A DNA stretch of 64,000 nucleotides from Actinomadura montaniterrae (GCF_008923365.1 NZ_WBMR01000018.1:18754-82753), one strand, 5' to 3'; counted from the stretch's first letter, positions 43,543 through 52,378 are shown. The notes: generated by a model from the sequence alone, not told the origin. Program-made: numbers and translations.

Positions 43543-44876
43543 GAGTTGATCTCCGCGTGATCCTGTTTCTGCAGGTTAAGCGGTGAGTTTCTGCTGCTCG
43601 GTAGCGGGGTCGGGTGTGGTGCCGTCGATTACTCGCAGGCGGGCTTTGGCGAGGAATTCCAGGCCCATGTAGCGGCGGGCTTCGGTCCATTCGTCGGTCT
43701 GTTCCATCAGGACGGCGCCGACCAGGCGGACGATCGCGGCCCGGTCGGGGAAGATCCCGACCACGTCGGTGCGCCGGCGGATCTCCTTGTTGAGGCGTTC
43801 TTGGGGGTTGTTGGACCAGATCTGCCGCCAGAGCTGCCGCGGGAAGCCGGTGAAGGCGAGCAGGTCGGGTTTGGCCTGGTCCAGGTGCTCGGCGGCGTCG
43901 GGGTGCTTGGCCTCCAGCGAGGCGACGACACGGGCGTGCTGAGCGTGGACCTCCTCGGCGGCGGGCTGGTCGAAGATGGTGCGCACCAGCGTCGCCACCC
44001 ACGGCTGCGCCGACTTGGGCACGCGGGTGAGCAAGTTGCGCAGGTAGTGGGTGCGGCACCGCTGCCACGCGGCCCCGGGAAGTGTCGCCCCGATCGCCTC
44101 GACCAGACCGGCGTGGGCGTCGGAGATGACCAGTTGGACGCCGGTCAGGCCGCGGGCGACCAGCCCGCGCAGGAACGCCACCCAGCCCGCGCCGTCCTCG
44201 GCCGAGGTGACCTCGACACCGAGGATCTCGCGGTGCCCGTCGGCGTTCACACCGGTGGCCACCAGCACATGCACGTTGACGATCCGGCCGCCCTCACGGA
44301 CCTTCTGCGTCAGGGCGTCGACCCACAGGAACGCATACGGCCCGCCCTCCAACGGCCGGTTGCGGAACGCCGCCACCTGAGCGTCCAGCACCTTGGACAT
44401 TTCGCTGACCTGGCTTTTTTGGAGATGCCCTTGATGCCCATCTGCTCGACCAGCTTGTCCACCCGCCGCGTCGACACCCCCAGGAGATAGGAGGTGGCGA
44501 CGACGCTGACCAGGGCCTGCTCGGCCCGGCGACGCCGCTCCAGCAGCCACTCGGGGAAGTAGGACCCCGACCGCAGCTTGGGAATGGCCAGCTCGACGGT
44601 GCCGGCGCGGGTGTCCCAGTCCCGGGACCGGTAGCCGTTGCGGCGGTTGACCCGCTCGTCCGAGCGCTGCCCGTAACCGGCGCCGCACACCGCATCGGCC
44701 TCGGCCGACATCAGCGCCTCGGCCATCGTCTTGACCATCGACCGCAACACATCAGGCTCACACACCCCGATCTGCTCGGCCAACCAGCCTCCAGGGTCCA
44801 CACTGTTGTCCACGGCCATCGCGTTTCCTCTCCTTCTGATCTTGGTCGATTCGAAGGATCACGCGATGGCCGTCTC
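43543..44876 (-). mobile_element. IS256-family element, about 1.33 kb
   Basis: Both ends carry CGCGTGATCCT in inverted orientation; extending to an outer GAG gives imperfect repeats at about 43543-43564 and 44855-44876. They bracket a mutator-type transposase gene. No target duplication was recognised. It is inserted next to or into the IS5 remnant. Confidence 0.65.
43576..44819 (-). pseudogene. IS256-family (mutator) transposase with frameshift
   Basis: ATG 44819 begins the usual N-terminal part: ADAVCGAGYGQRSDERVNRR, NGYRSRDWDTRAGTVELAIP and STRRVDKLVEQMGI. At a run of six A (about 44415) the frame changes; the rest continues in the -1 frame: SQVSEMSKVLDAQVAAFRNR, LWVDALTQKVREGG, LVISDAHAGLVEAIGATLPG and a C-terminus at 43576. 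All family domains are present if the shift is bridged, about 414 aa. Either loss of one A or slippage at the A-run; IS256 elements do not normally need a shift, so inactivation is more likely. Confidence 0.75.
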
Positions 44877-44989
44877 ACGTCACGACGCCACGCCCTCTGA
44901 CCAGGTCAAACTCATACACCACCTCCGTGGACGCAACCCCCGGCCAGTTCCACCGCCACGATCCACCTCGCAATGATCGACCTCATGAA

Positions 44990-45670
44990 CCGCCGCCTCA
45001 CCGGCGAATCCACTCCCACATGGCGAGGCACCTGACCCGGAATCAAACGAAACTCGCAGGATGAAACGCCCAGTAAGTCCAGAACGTCCTCGGGCCCGTT
45101 CACCACGTTGGCGCCCAACTTGCTCCGTCGGTTCGGCCAAGCCGTTCGGCTTCGGCGTTCAAAGGCTCACCCGCCCACGTCAGCGCCCTTCCGGGCCCAG
45201 CGGCATGGCTGGCATCCGGCCGGTTCCCTGTGACGGTCGCCTGGAGGAGCAACCGCGCTGTCACGAGTCCCGTTGCTTTTCGGCCGCGGCGTCCGCTTCT
45301 TGGGCATCCTGTCCCGCCGAGGGATTCCGCGCCTCTTGCGACCGGCCTACCGAACCAACTCCGGTCCGGGCCTCGACGAGGTTCCACGTTCCGCGCATGC
45401 GAGATGCGGGCGGAAAGAACGCCCTTTGAACCCCAAGGCCAGCGGTGTTCTCACGTCCAGCTAAAGGGGGGCCGGACGCCGCTTGCCGCCTCTTCCAGCG
45501 GCCAGGCCCTACCGCCCTGGTTCTCGTCCCGCCTTTAGAGCGTTCCTTGACGAGGCCTCATCCAAGGGTTCACTTGCGTTCACCCGCCCGGTCTTCCCCT
45601 TGCCCGGTAGCTCCGCCGGACGGAACAGGGGCCTTGGGCGTCTTCCCCGAGCTCCACACCCTCTCAAACG
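44990..45670 (-). other. Probable group II intron remnant (5' RNA part and start of its maturase)
   Basis: Read on the minus strand, about 45120-45660 is structured, non-coding-looking sequence with a GTGAACGCAAGTGAACCC stretch like the 5' region of bacterial group II introns. At about 45110 it reads NVVNGPEDVLDLLG, like the VNGPED start of intron-encoded reverse transcriptases, but the protein then stops making sense. No reverse transcriptase domain is in the window. From memory of intron features, not confirmed. The rest of 44877-45671 holds no gene I can support. Confidence 0.35.
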
Positions 45671-45671
45671 G

Positions 45672-46343
45672 TTATGCCCGCGGCGCCTGGGCGATGTCGG
45701 GTCGGGGTATGGAGGCGAGCAGGCGCTCGACGGCGGTCACGTCGCCGGCCACGGTGATGTCTCCGGCCTGCACGGCCTCCTCGATGGTGCGCTTTCTGGT
45801 CAGTACAGCAGCGAATGCCCGGGTGTCGGTGGTGACGGTCGCGTCGGGCGTTGAAGGGTCGTCGCGGGTGATGTCGATGCGGCCGTCGCTGACGCGCACG
45901 GTGACGTGGTCGTCTCCGAAGACCAGCGCGCAGGTGGCGGTAAGGCCGTCGCTCGCCTCCGGGTCGAAGTCCCCGTAGAGCGCCAGCATGAGGGCGTCGA
46001 CGCTGATGTCGGCGTCGAGGTCCCGGAACGGGGAGAGCCGGCCCCAGCGGCCGAGGTGGATGAGGACCGGCTGGAGTTGCCGGCCCCAGTCGGTCAGCTC
46101 GTACACCCAGGATCGGGCGGGCGGGCCGAGTTTGCGGCGGCGCACGATGCCGGACAGTTCGAGGTCGCGCAGCCGCTGCGACAGGCGGTTGGGGCCGGCG
46201 TGCGGCAACCCGGCCCGCAGGTCACTGAAGCGCTTGGGCCCGAGCAGCAGCTCCCGGACGACCAGCAGCGCCCACCGCTCGCCGACCAGATCGAGGGCGT
46301 GCGCGGCGGCGCAGGCGTCGTTGTAGCTGCGCGTGCTTGCCAT
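45672..46343 (-). CDS. HxlR-family regulator with C-terminal SCP2-like domain
   Basis: 223 aa from ATG 46343. The winged HTH spans CAAAHALDLVGERWALLVVR to about residue 95 (LLGPKRFSDLRAGLPHAGPN, GIVRRRKLGPPARSWVYELT). The C-terminal 110 residues carry an SCP2-like sterol-carrier pattern (VRVSDGRIDITRDDPSTPDA). Paired divergently with the NmrA-like gene at 46457. It is a paralogue of the protein at 51286-51957, which is also paired with an NmrA-like gene. Likely a redox- or ligand-sensing repressor of its neighbour. Confidence 0.85.
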   Translation of the reverse strand: MASTRSYNDACAAAHALDLVGERWALLVVRELLLGPKRFSDLRAGLPHAGPNRLSQRLRDLELSGIVRRRKLGPPARSWVYELTDWGRQLQPVLIHLGRWGRLSPFRDLDADISVDALMLALYGDFDPEASDGLTATCALVFGDDHVTVRVSDGRIDITRDDPSTPDATVTTDTRAFAAVLTRKRTIEEAVQAGDITVAGDVTAVERLLASIPRPDIAQAPRA

Positions 46344-46383
46344 GGCAGTGAGTCTAGTCGACCCCGTACCGAAACGAACGTCC

Positions 46384-46413
46384 TTGGTTCCATAATTGTA
46401 CTTTTTAGTTCCG
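46384..46413. promoter_or_regulatory. Direct GTTCC repeats in HxlR/NmrA divergent promoter
   Basis: TTGGTTCCA (46384-46392) and TTAGTTCCG (46405-46413) repeat with a 21-bp pitch, that is two helical turns. The stretch TTGTACTTTTTAGT between and over them resembles part of the promoter of the other HxlR/NmrA pair at 51239-51276. Confidence 0.45.
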
Positions 46414-46456
46414 ATGTGTAATCTGAGTCGCTCCGTCCCCGAGGAAAGCAGGAGCG

Positions 46457-47353
46457 ATGATTCTCGTGACAGGAGCGAACGGGCGCCCTGGATCGGCGGT
46501 CGTAGCCGAGTTCGCGCGCCACGGCGAGCCGGTCCGCGCGCTCGTCCGGGATCCGGCCAAGGCGGAAGGTCTTCGGGAGCTGCCAGGCGTCGAGATCGTC
46601 CACGGCGACATGCTCTGGCCCGAGACACTGGAATCCGCACTGGCCGGAGTGGACCGCGTGCTGATGATCTCCAGCGCCGGCCCGCAGATGCTCGAGACCC
46701 AGTGCACCTTCATCGACGCCGCGAGCAAGGCCGGCGTCGGCCACATCGTGAAGTTCTCCGGACAGGAATCGACCGACGGGTTCGATCCGGAGAGGTTCCG
46801 TTCCACCCGCAGCCACGAGCAGATCCAGCGATACCTGATCGCCTCCGGTACACCATGGACGCTGCTGCGCCCGAGCCAGTTCATGCACGTGTACTTCGAG
46901 GAAGTGCCCGACATCGTCGGCTCCGGCGAACTCCGCCTCCCGCTCGGCGACACCACCCTCGCCCCGATCGACATCGACGACATCGCCAGGATCGCCTACG
47001 CCGTGCTCACCACACCCGGCCACGAAGGCGAGACCTACGCCATGACCGGGCCCGAGGCCCTCACCATGGCCGAAGCCGCCCGGCACATCGCCGACGCCAT
47101 CGGCAAACCCGTCCGCTACGTCGACGTGTCCAGTGAGGACAAGCAGCGCGCCTGGCTGGAGGCCGGGTACCCGCCGCCGCGCGCCGCCGCATTCGCGCAG
47201 CTCTTCGAAGAACGCCGCAGCCTCGGCACCTCCACCGTCGACCTGTCCACCCACCGGCGGTTCGGGATCGAACCGACGAGCTTCGCCCAATTCGCCCGCC
47301 GCAACGCCGACGTGTTCCGCGGCGACGCCCCCTACACCGTCACCCCCGCCTGA
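46457..47353 (+). CDS. NmrA-like NAD(P)-binding protein
   Basis: 298 aa with AGGAGCG upstream. ILVTGANGRPGSAVVAEFAR is the atypical SDR (NmrA/QOR2-type) nucleotide site; HIVKFSGQES, RPSQFMHVYF and PIDIDDIARIAYAVLT follow. These are NADPH-sensing proteins or quinone/azo reductases that lack a standard SDR Tyr-Lys pair. Divergent from an HxlR regulator. Strongly similar to the protein at 50360-51238 throughout. Next to an alpha/beta hydrolase gene 17 bp downstream. Confidence 0.83.
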   Translation: MILVTGANGRPGSAVVAEFARHGEPVRALVRDPAKAEGLRELPGVEIVHGDMLWPETLESALAGVDRVLMISSAGPQMLETQCTFIDAASKAGVGHIVKFSGQESTDGFDPERFRSTRSHEQIQRYLIASGTPWTLLRPSQFMHVYFEEVPDIVGSGELRLPLGDTTLAPIDIDDIARIAYAVLTTPGHEGETYAMTGPEALTMAEAARHIADAIGKPVRYVDVSSEDKQRAWLEAGYPPPRAAAFAQLFEERRSLGTSTVDLSTHRRFGIEPTSFAQFARRNADVFRGDAPYTVTPA

Positions 47354-47370
47354 ACAGACCGGAGACAACA

Positions 47371-48255
47371 GTGAACCGCGAAACACAGCCGACGGCTCCC
47401 ACTAACCAGGCCGCGAAGATATTCGTCCTCGTCCACGGGGGGTCGCACGGCGCCTGGGCGTTCGAGCGGCTCGCGGCCCTCCTCACCCAGGAGGGCCACT
47501 ACGTGGTCGCGCAGGACCTACCCGGGCACGGACTGGCCGCACGATTCCCCCGCTCATACGCCGCGCGGCCTCTGAACCCGCACGAGTTCGCGACCGAGCC
47601 CTCTCCCATCGCGCACCTGACCCTGCGCAACTACAGCGACCAGGTCACCGCCACCGTCCGCGGGCTCGCCGACCGCCTGCCCCGCCACCAGATCATCCTG
47701 CTCGGACACAGCATGGCCGGCCTCGTGCTCAACCAGGTGGGCGAGGCCATCCCCGAACTCATCGGCCGCCTGGTCTACCTGTCCGCCTGGATGACCGCTG
47801 ACGGGACGTCGTTCAGCGACTACATGGCCGCACCGGAGTTCTCGACCGGCCTGATCCCCTCCATCCTCCTCGCCGACCCGGCCGTCGCCGGCGCGTTGCG
47901 CATGGACTTCCGCTCCGGCGACCCGGACTACCGCGCCCGCGTCAAGGCCGCGTTCGCCGCCGATGTGGACGACCACGACTGGGACGCGATCACCAACCTG
48001 CTGACCCCCGATACTCCCGCAGGCCCGCTCGGCGAACCGGTGACCATCACCCCCGGCCGATGGGGCCGGATCCCCCGCACCTACATCAGCTGCACCGAAG
48101 ACCAGGCCGTTCCGCCCGCAGCCCAACACCGCTTCATCAACGAAGCCGACAAGCACACCCCCGGCAACCCCACCGACGTGCGAGAAATGCACACCAGCCA
48201 CTCCCCATTCGTCTCAAAGCCGCGTGAGCTCGCCGAAACCTTGCTGCAGCTCTGA
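47371..48255 (+). CDS. Alpha/beta hydrolase (EstC / hydroxynitrile-lyase-like)
   Basis: 294 aa from GTG 47371 with GGAGAC upstream. It has FVLVHGGSHGAWAFERLAAL, VAQDLPGHG, the elbow LLGHSMAGLVLNQ, CTEDQAVPP (Asp) and MHTSHSPFVSKP (His). This group includes plant-type methylesterases, hydroxynitrile lyases and bacterial EstC. Probably co-transcribed with the NmrA-like gene. Substrate unknown. Confidence 0.8.
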   Translation: MNRETQPTAPTNQAAKIFVLVHGGSHGAWAFERLAALLTQEGHYVVAQDLPGHGLAARFPRSYAARPLNPHEFATEPSPIAHLTLRNYSDQVTATVRGLADRLPRHQIILLGHSMAGLVLNQVGEAIPELIGRLVYLSAWMTADGTSFSDYMAAPEFSTGLIPSILLADPAVAGALRMDFRSGDPDYRARVKAAFAADVDDHDWDAITNLLTPDTPAGPLGEPVTITPGRWGRIPRTYISCTEDQAVPPAAQHRFINEADKHTPGNPTDVREMHTSHSPFVSKPRELAETLLQL

Positions 48256-48808
48256 CCGTCCGATTCCGACAACAGGCCGTCGTCGGAATCGGATCGCCCG
48301 GGCCGCCGCCGCCCCTGCTGCAAGCCGCCACGGGCAAGGATCAGCAGGCATTGACGCCCCTGCCGCCGACGGCCTTCTACAGGTGCCCGCCGACGGCGGG
48401 GGGTGAGCGCGGTGAACATCCGGCGCCGCCGCGACCAGCGACGATCGCGGGACTCCTGCCCATCTGCCAGAAACCCTTCTTGCGTCACGTGAATGCAGTC
48501 CGGTCGGTGGAGAACTCGAAGCCGATGTTGGCCTGGCTACGCGGTGAGCGGTTCCGAATCGGACAGTGGTGAGCCGCAGCTGTTGCACTCGGTCACGGGA
48601 TGGACGCTGGCGCATGGAGCCGAGCTTTCAACGATGTCGGACGAACCGCTCCGCCGGTTGACTCAAGGGCATGACGACCACCACGACGAACTCTAGGTAC
48701 GTATCCAAGGCGGGCGGCGAAGATCCTGGTGAAGCGGGACGGCGCCGTGGACGGCGAAGCGGCCCGGTCCTGGATGCGCACCGGCTTGTCGTTTCGAGGG
48801 GCCTCCAA
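48256..48808. other. Gap without recognisable gene
   Basis: Downstream of the hydrolase. Several short frames exist on both strands without domains or ribosome sites. Probably decayed sequence, as nearby genes are remnants. Confidence 0.4.
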
Positions 48809-48838
48809 GAGCCGGGGCCCAGGACTGGGCCCCGGCTC
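48809..48838. terminator. Hairpin between convergent hydrolase gene and pseudogene
   Basis: 13-bp perfect arms (48809-48821, 48826-48838) with a GGAC loop, located downstream of both the plus-strand hydrolase gene and the minus-strand hydrolase remnant. Terminator-like. Confidence 0.5.
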
Positions 48839-48896
48839 CCGGATGTTTCTGATCACAACCCCGTGACTCTGGATGCGGCTCCGGAGATGACCCGGT

Positions 48897-49378
48897 TCAT
48901 CCGTTGTTCCGGCGAACGCGGCCTTCTGCGGGGCTGGGACGGAGGAAGGCGTTCATGGCGTCCAGCCACTCGCCTGAGGCTTCACCGAAGGGTGCGTGGC
49001 CGGTGCCGATTTCGGCGCGCGCCGCCCCGGGAATGGCGGCGGCGAGCCCCCGTTGCAGGTCCGGGGAGACGAGCCGGTCACCGATGGTGACGACGATCAG
49101 GGTCGGGACGCGGATCGAGGTGTCCAGCCCTTCGGCGGCGGCGACCAGTTGGTCCGCGTGCGCGGGCGCGTTCAGGGTGCCTCGGACCGGGGCGTCGTCC
49201 GGAGCCCGGCAGATCGACTCCGACGACGGTGCGGTGGGCCGCGAGGCCGTCGAGGACCGGGCCGAACTGGCGCTCGATGCTCCCGTTAGCACCGTGGGAG
49301 AGCACCAGACCCGGGCCGGAGCCCGCGGACGGTGCGTGCCGGCACCGGCTCGGGAAGGGATGCCGCCCGAGCGGTCAT
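48897..49378 (-). pseudogene. Alpha/beta hydrolase remnant with frameshift and internal deletion
   Basis: Starts ATG 49378 (MTARAASLPEPVPARTVRGL), shifts frame to VVLSHGANGSIERQFGPVL and GLAAHRTVVGVDLPGSG, then jumps to the C-terminal part (NAPAHADQLVAAAEG, PTLIVVTIGDRLVSPDL, GTGHAPFGEASGEWLDAM). The nucleophile elbow is missing, so it cannot work. ATGA overlap with the upstream small gene shows the old operon. Confidence 0.7.
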
Positions 49379-49603
49379 TCGCCGGCCGCCGCGTCCTGGC
49401 CGTCGGTCCCGAAACCGAAACGGTACGACCCCACGAGGGAGGCGGCATTGCGGGCACGGGTTGCCGGGGACCTGGCGCTCAACAAACTTTCGTTGAATCG
49501 CCTTGAACGCGGCGGATCGCCCCAGCGGGTCCGCCGCTTCCTCGCTGATCACCACGTGCGGGAAGGTCACCCCGTCGTCGAGGCGGAACGCGGCGTAGCG
49601 CAA
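49375..49603 (-). pseudogene. Remnant of a small (about 100 aa) protein gene
   Basis: Reads RYAAFRLDDGVTFPHVVISE and AAFKAIQRKFVERQVPGNP, then a frame change to NAASLVGSYRFGFGTDGQDA ending in TGA at 49375. This resembles small dimeric alpha-beta-barrel-like proteins often found beside hydrolases, but the family is uncertain. Start unclear (TTG 49603); a deletion next to the HxlR remnant may have removed it. Confidence 0.5.
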
Positions 49604-49617
49604 TCCCTCGGGCGGTC

Positions 49618-50054
49618 ATGTGCGAGTTCGGCCATGAACCCGTCCTGCTCCACCTCGGACGCTGGGGAACCGACGCGCCGCCCCCGCCCGAAGGCGTGCA
49701 CGGCATCGACTCCCTGCTCCTCGGCATCAAGGCGACCCAACCTTCGACCCGGCACGGGCAGCCGGGCTGCGCGGCGCCTACGAGTTCCGCGTCGGCACCG
49801 ACACCTACGCCGCCGAGGTCACCAGCACTGCGGTGCGCATCGCTCGGCTGCCTGCGACCGGACGGCCCGACGCGGTTCTCACCACGGACGCGGACACCCT
49901 CCGCGCGGTGTGCGCCCACAAGATCGACATCTCCGAAGCCGCCCGATCCGGTCTCCTGCACCTCACTGGCGAGGAAGACGCCCGCCAGCGCCTCATCGAC
50001 CTTCTCCTGGCGCCGTTCGCCCAGAGCCGCGTCGCGCCCGGTGCCGACTCCTGA
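49618..50054 (+). pseudogene. HxlR-type regulator, C-terminal remnant
   Basis: Reads GHEPVLLHLGRWGTDAPPPP and GIDSLLLGIKAT, then a 2-base shift to FDPARAAGLRGAYEFRVGTD and IARLPATGRPDAVLTTDADT to the stop at 50054. This matches the end of the wing and the SCP2-like domain of the intact HxlR proteins. The DNA-binding part is missing. It would have been divergent from the decayed hydrolase operon. Confidence 0.65.
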
Positions 50055-50359
50055 CGCATGACCGGGTGACCAGCGGACCGTCGACGCCCGTCGCGGACGC
50101 CCGCCCGCTACACATGCAGCGTCTCGATCACGCCCTCGCCGTCACGGGCTTCTACTGCAGCCCGCCCCGGCTTTGGCGCCGCCCGAGAGGTGCCGCCCGC
50201 GACAGTGGCGCGGACCTGCTCGTGCTGCCCGATGGGCCCCAGCCTGGAAGGTCTTTCTTCCGGGCAATGTGAGCAGCGCGATCAAAGTGGAAAAGGCCCA
50301 GCGATGGGTGGCTCTCACATGTGCCTGGGACGGGTCCACACTGGCCGATCCTGAAACGG
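50055..50359. other. Gap with no supported gene
   Basis: About 300 bp with no protein-like frame. It follows the HxlR remnant and precedes the end of the NmrA-like gene. Confidence 0.4.
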
Positions 50360-51238
50360 CTACTGGCCGAGGAGGGCCTTGGCGTTGCGCCTGGCGAAGT
50401 CGGCGAAGCTCGTCGGGGTGACTCCGAATGTGCGGTGGGCGTCCAGCCAGAGGTGGGATTCGGTGTGACGACCGCGTTCGGCGATGAGTTCGTCCATGAT
50501 CTGGACGCCCGCTGCCGGAAGGCCACGCTCGCGGTACTCGCGAAGCCTGTCCTCTCGTGACACCTCGACGTAGGTGTGACGGACGCCGGTCGCCTCCGTC
50601 ATGCGCTCGACGACGTCCTGCATGCTCAGGGCCTCGGGCCCGGTCATCTCATAGATCTTGCCCTCGTGGCCTTCGCTGGTCATGACGGCCACCGCGATCT
50701 TGGCGATGTCCTCGATGTCGATCGGCGACAGCCTGGTGCGGGGGTTGGGGATGCGCAGTTCATGCCGGACCGGGTCGATGCCGTAGTTGCCGCCGGGCAG
50801 GTAGAGCTGCATGAACTGGCTGGGGCGCAGGTGGGTCCAGGCCACGCCGGACTTCTCCAGGTACTGCTCGATCTCCAGGTGTTCGCGGGTTCCTTGGAAG
50901 CCCTGAAGGTCGAAGCCGACACCGGCCTCCTTGCCCGAGAGCTTGACGATGTGCGGTACGCCGGCGGCCTTGGCCGCGTCGATGAACGCCGCCTGCGTCG
51001 CCCCCATGCGCTCCTTGGCGGAGGAGATCAGCAGAACGCGCTCGACGCCCTCGAACGCCTCCACCAGGGTCTCCGGACGGAGCATGTCGCCCTGGACGGG
51101 CTCCACCCCGGGCAGCGACCGCAGTTGCCCGGCCCGGTCAGGATTCCTGAACAGCGCACGCACAGGGACACCCTGGCGAGAGAGCTCTTCGACGATGAGT
51201 GAGCCGCTGAGGCCGGTGGCTCCGGTGACGAGGATCAT
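50360..51238 (-). CDS. NmrA-like NAD(P)-binding protein (paralogue of 46457-47353)
   Basis: 292 aa from ATG 51238. ILVTGATGLSGSLIVEELSR, HIVKLSGKEAG, RPSQFMQLYLPGG and PIDIEDIAKIAVAVMTSEGH correspond to its paralogue. There is no ribosome site: the start codon directly adjoins a 38-bp nested palindrome, suggesting a leaderless mRNA. The HxlR gene lies 47 bp upstream on the same strand, not divergent as in the other pair. Likely controlled by that HxlR protein through the palindrome. Confidence 0.83.
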   Translation of the reverse strand: MILVTGATGLSGSLIVEELSRQGVPVRALFRNPDRAGQLRSLPGVEPVQGDMLRPETLVEAFEGVERVLLISSAKERMGATQAAFIDAAKAAGVPHIVKLSGKEAGVGFDLQGFQGTREHLEIEQYLEKSGVAWTHLRPSQFMQLYLPGGNYGIDPVRHELRIPNPRTRLSPIDIEDIAKIAVAVMTSEGHEGKIYEMTGPEALSMQDVVERMTEATGVRHTYVEVSREDRLREYRERGLPAAGVQIMDELIAERGRHTESHLWLDAHRTFGVTPTSFADFARRNAKALLGQ

Positions 51239-51276
51239 GGTTGTACTTTAGTAGTAACTAGTCCTAAAAAACAACC
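51239..51276. promoter_or_regulatory. 38-bp nested palindrome at the NmrA-like gene start
   Basis: GGTTGT (51239-51244) and TTTAG (51247-51251) are mirrored by CTAAA (51264-51268) and ACAACC (51271-51276), each pair at equal distance from a 12-bp centre. TACTAA on the minus strand could be a -10 box of a leaderless transcript. Probable HxlR operator. Confidence 0.65.
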
Positions 51277-51285
51277 ATAGGCAGG

Positions 51286-51957
51286 TCACCTCATGGCGGT
51301 AGCCGGCACCCGTGTCGGTGTGAGCGAGCGGATCAACCTGAGCACTGCCTTTTCGTCGCCTTCGAACTCCAGGGCACCGTCCCTGACCGCCGCGGCGAAC
51401 TCGTACTGGCCCTTGAGCACCGACCTCATCGTCTGCAGGTTCGCCCCCAGGCGGGCGTCCGCGGTCTCCACGGTTCCGCGCTCCACCGACAGGCTGCCGC
51501 CGCCGACCCGCACAACGAAGCCGTCGTCATCGATCCGCATGACATAGACCGCTCTCAAATCCGGCTCAACCCGGCCATCGAAGGCGGCACGCTGCCACAG
51601 CATCAGGGAATCGGCGCTGCGGTAGGGGGCGTCCGTCGCCTGCGGGGCCCCGGTGGCCCACGAACCCAGGTGAAGGAGCACAGGCTCCAGGCGCATGCCC
51701 CACTCGGTCAGCTCGTACACCTGCGCCCTTGCGGGAGGGCCGATTTTGGCGCGCCGCACCACGCCGGCGTCTTCCAGTTCTCGAAGACGCTGGGCCAGGA
51801 CATTGGGACTCACCAGAGGCATGCCGGCGCGAAGGTCGGTGAACCGCTTCGGCCCCAGGAGCAGTTCGCGCACTACGATGAGCGCCCACCGCTCACCGAC
51901 CAGATCAAGCGCCACGGCCATCCCGCAGCCGTCCCCGTAACTCCGCTTCGCTGACAC
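51286..51957 (-). CDS. HxlR-family regulator (paralogue of 45672-46343)
   Basis: 223 aa, same length as its paralogue. The winged HTH runs from GMAVALDLVGERWALIVVRE through LLGPKRFTDLRAGMPLVSPN to KIGPPARAQVYELTEWGMRL, and the SCP2-like domain includes RIDDDGFVVRVGGGSLSVER. Tandem with the NmrA-like gene downstream. The upstream region (51958-52013) is AT-rich and presumably holds its promoter. Confidence 0.85.
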   Translation of the reverse strand: MSAKRSYGDGCGMAVALDLVGERWALIVVRELLLGPKRFTDLRAGMPLVSPNVLAQRLRELEDAGVVRRAKIGPPARAQVYELTEWGMRLEPVLLHLGSWATGAPQATDAPYRSADSLMLWQRAAFDGRVEPDLRAVYVMRIDDDGFVVRVGGGSLSVERGTVETADARLGANLQTMRSVLKGQYEFAAAVRDGALEFEGDEKAVLRLIRSLTPTRVPATAMR

Positions 51958-52013
51958 CGCAGCCCTCCCTCGCCAAAAGTCCTGAAAACATACTAAGTTA
52001 TCGCTCTCTCTAA

Positions 52014-52182
52014 TTATGAGAAGTGGTCTCCGAAGAAGAAGCCGACCGCACTGAACAGGTCGTCCTCATTCTTGGTGGAGTCGATGACCGGCCAGATCAG
52101 CGGCTGCACGAAGTAGGGCCGCGGCGGTCATCAGCACCAGTCGGGTGACCGGGCGTCCGAGACGACTGGCGGGCGCGCTCAC
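52014..52182 (-). pseudogene. MalG-like sugar ABC permease, N-terminal remnant
   Basis: GTG 52182 overlaps the upstream stop by GTGA. It starts SAPASRLGRPVTRLVLMTAA, then shifts frame to PYFVQPLIWPVIDSTKNEDD and LFSAVGFFFGDHFS, typical of the first helix and loop of MalG-type permeases, and ends at TAA 52014. The remainder is missing at the junction with the HxlR promoter. Confidence 0.65.
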
Positions 52183-52378
52183 AGCGCCCCCCTCCGTTGG
52201 CCGGCGCGCAGGAACACGAACGAGAACGCGAAGGTGACCAGGGCGACGGCGATCGCCGCGGCGTAACCGGGTTGGGCGTCGGCGAACGCTTTGGAGTAGG
52301 CATAGACGTCGGGCGTGTAGTCGGCCGAGACGCTGTTGGACAGCGGCCGCGCCTGGATGAGAAAGCCGTTGCCACTCG
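52179..52378 (-). pseudogene. MalF-like sugar ABC permease, C-terminal remnant
   Basis: Reads GNGFLIQARPLSNSVSADYT, then FADAQPGYAAAIAVALVTFA and a final helix to QRRGAL. This is the end of a MalF-type permease. Upstream homology stops near 52378. Coupled to the MalG remnant as in intact sugar importers. Confidence 0.65.

Noticed and set aside
45100..45660. Several overlapping small plus-strand proteins
   Set aside because: Frames on both strands are equally open and rich in Pro/Arg/Ser; the region looks like structured RNA rather than coding DNA.
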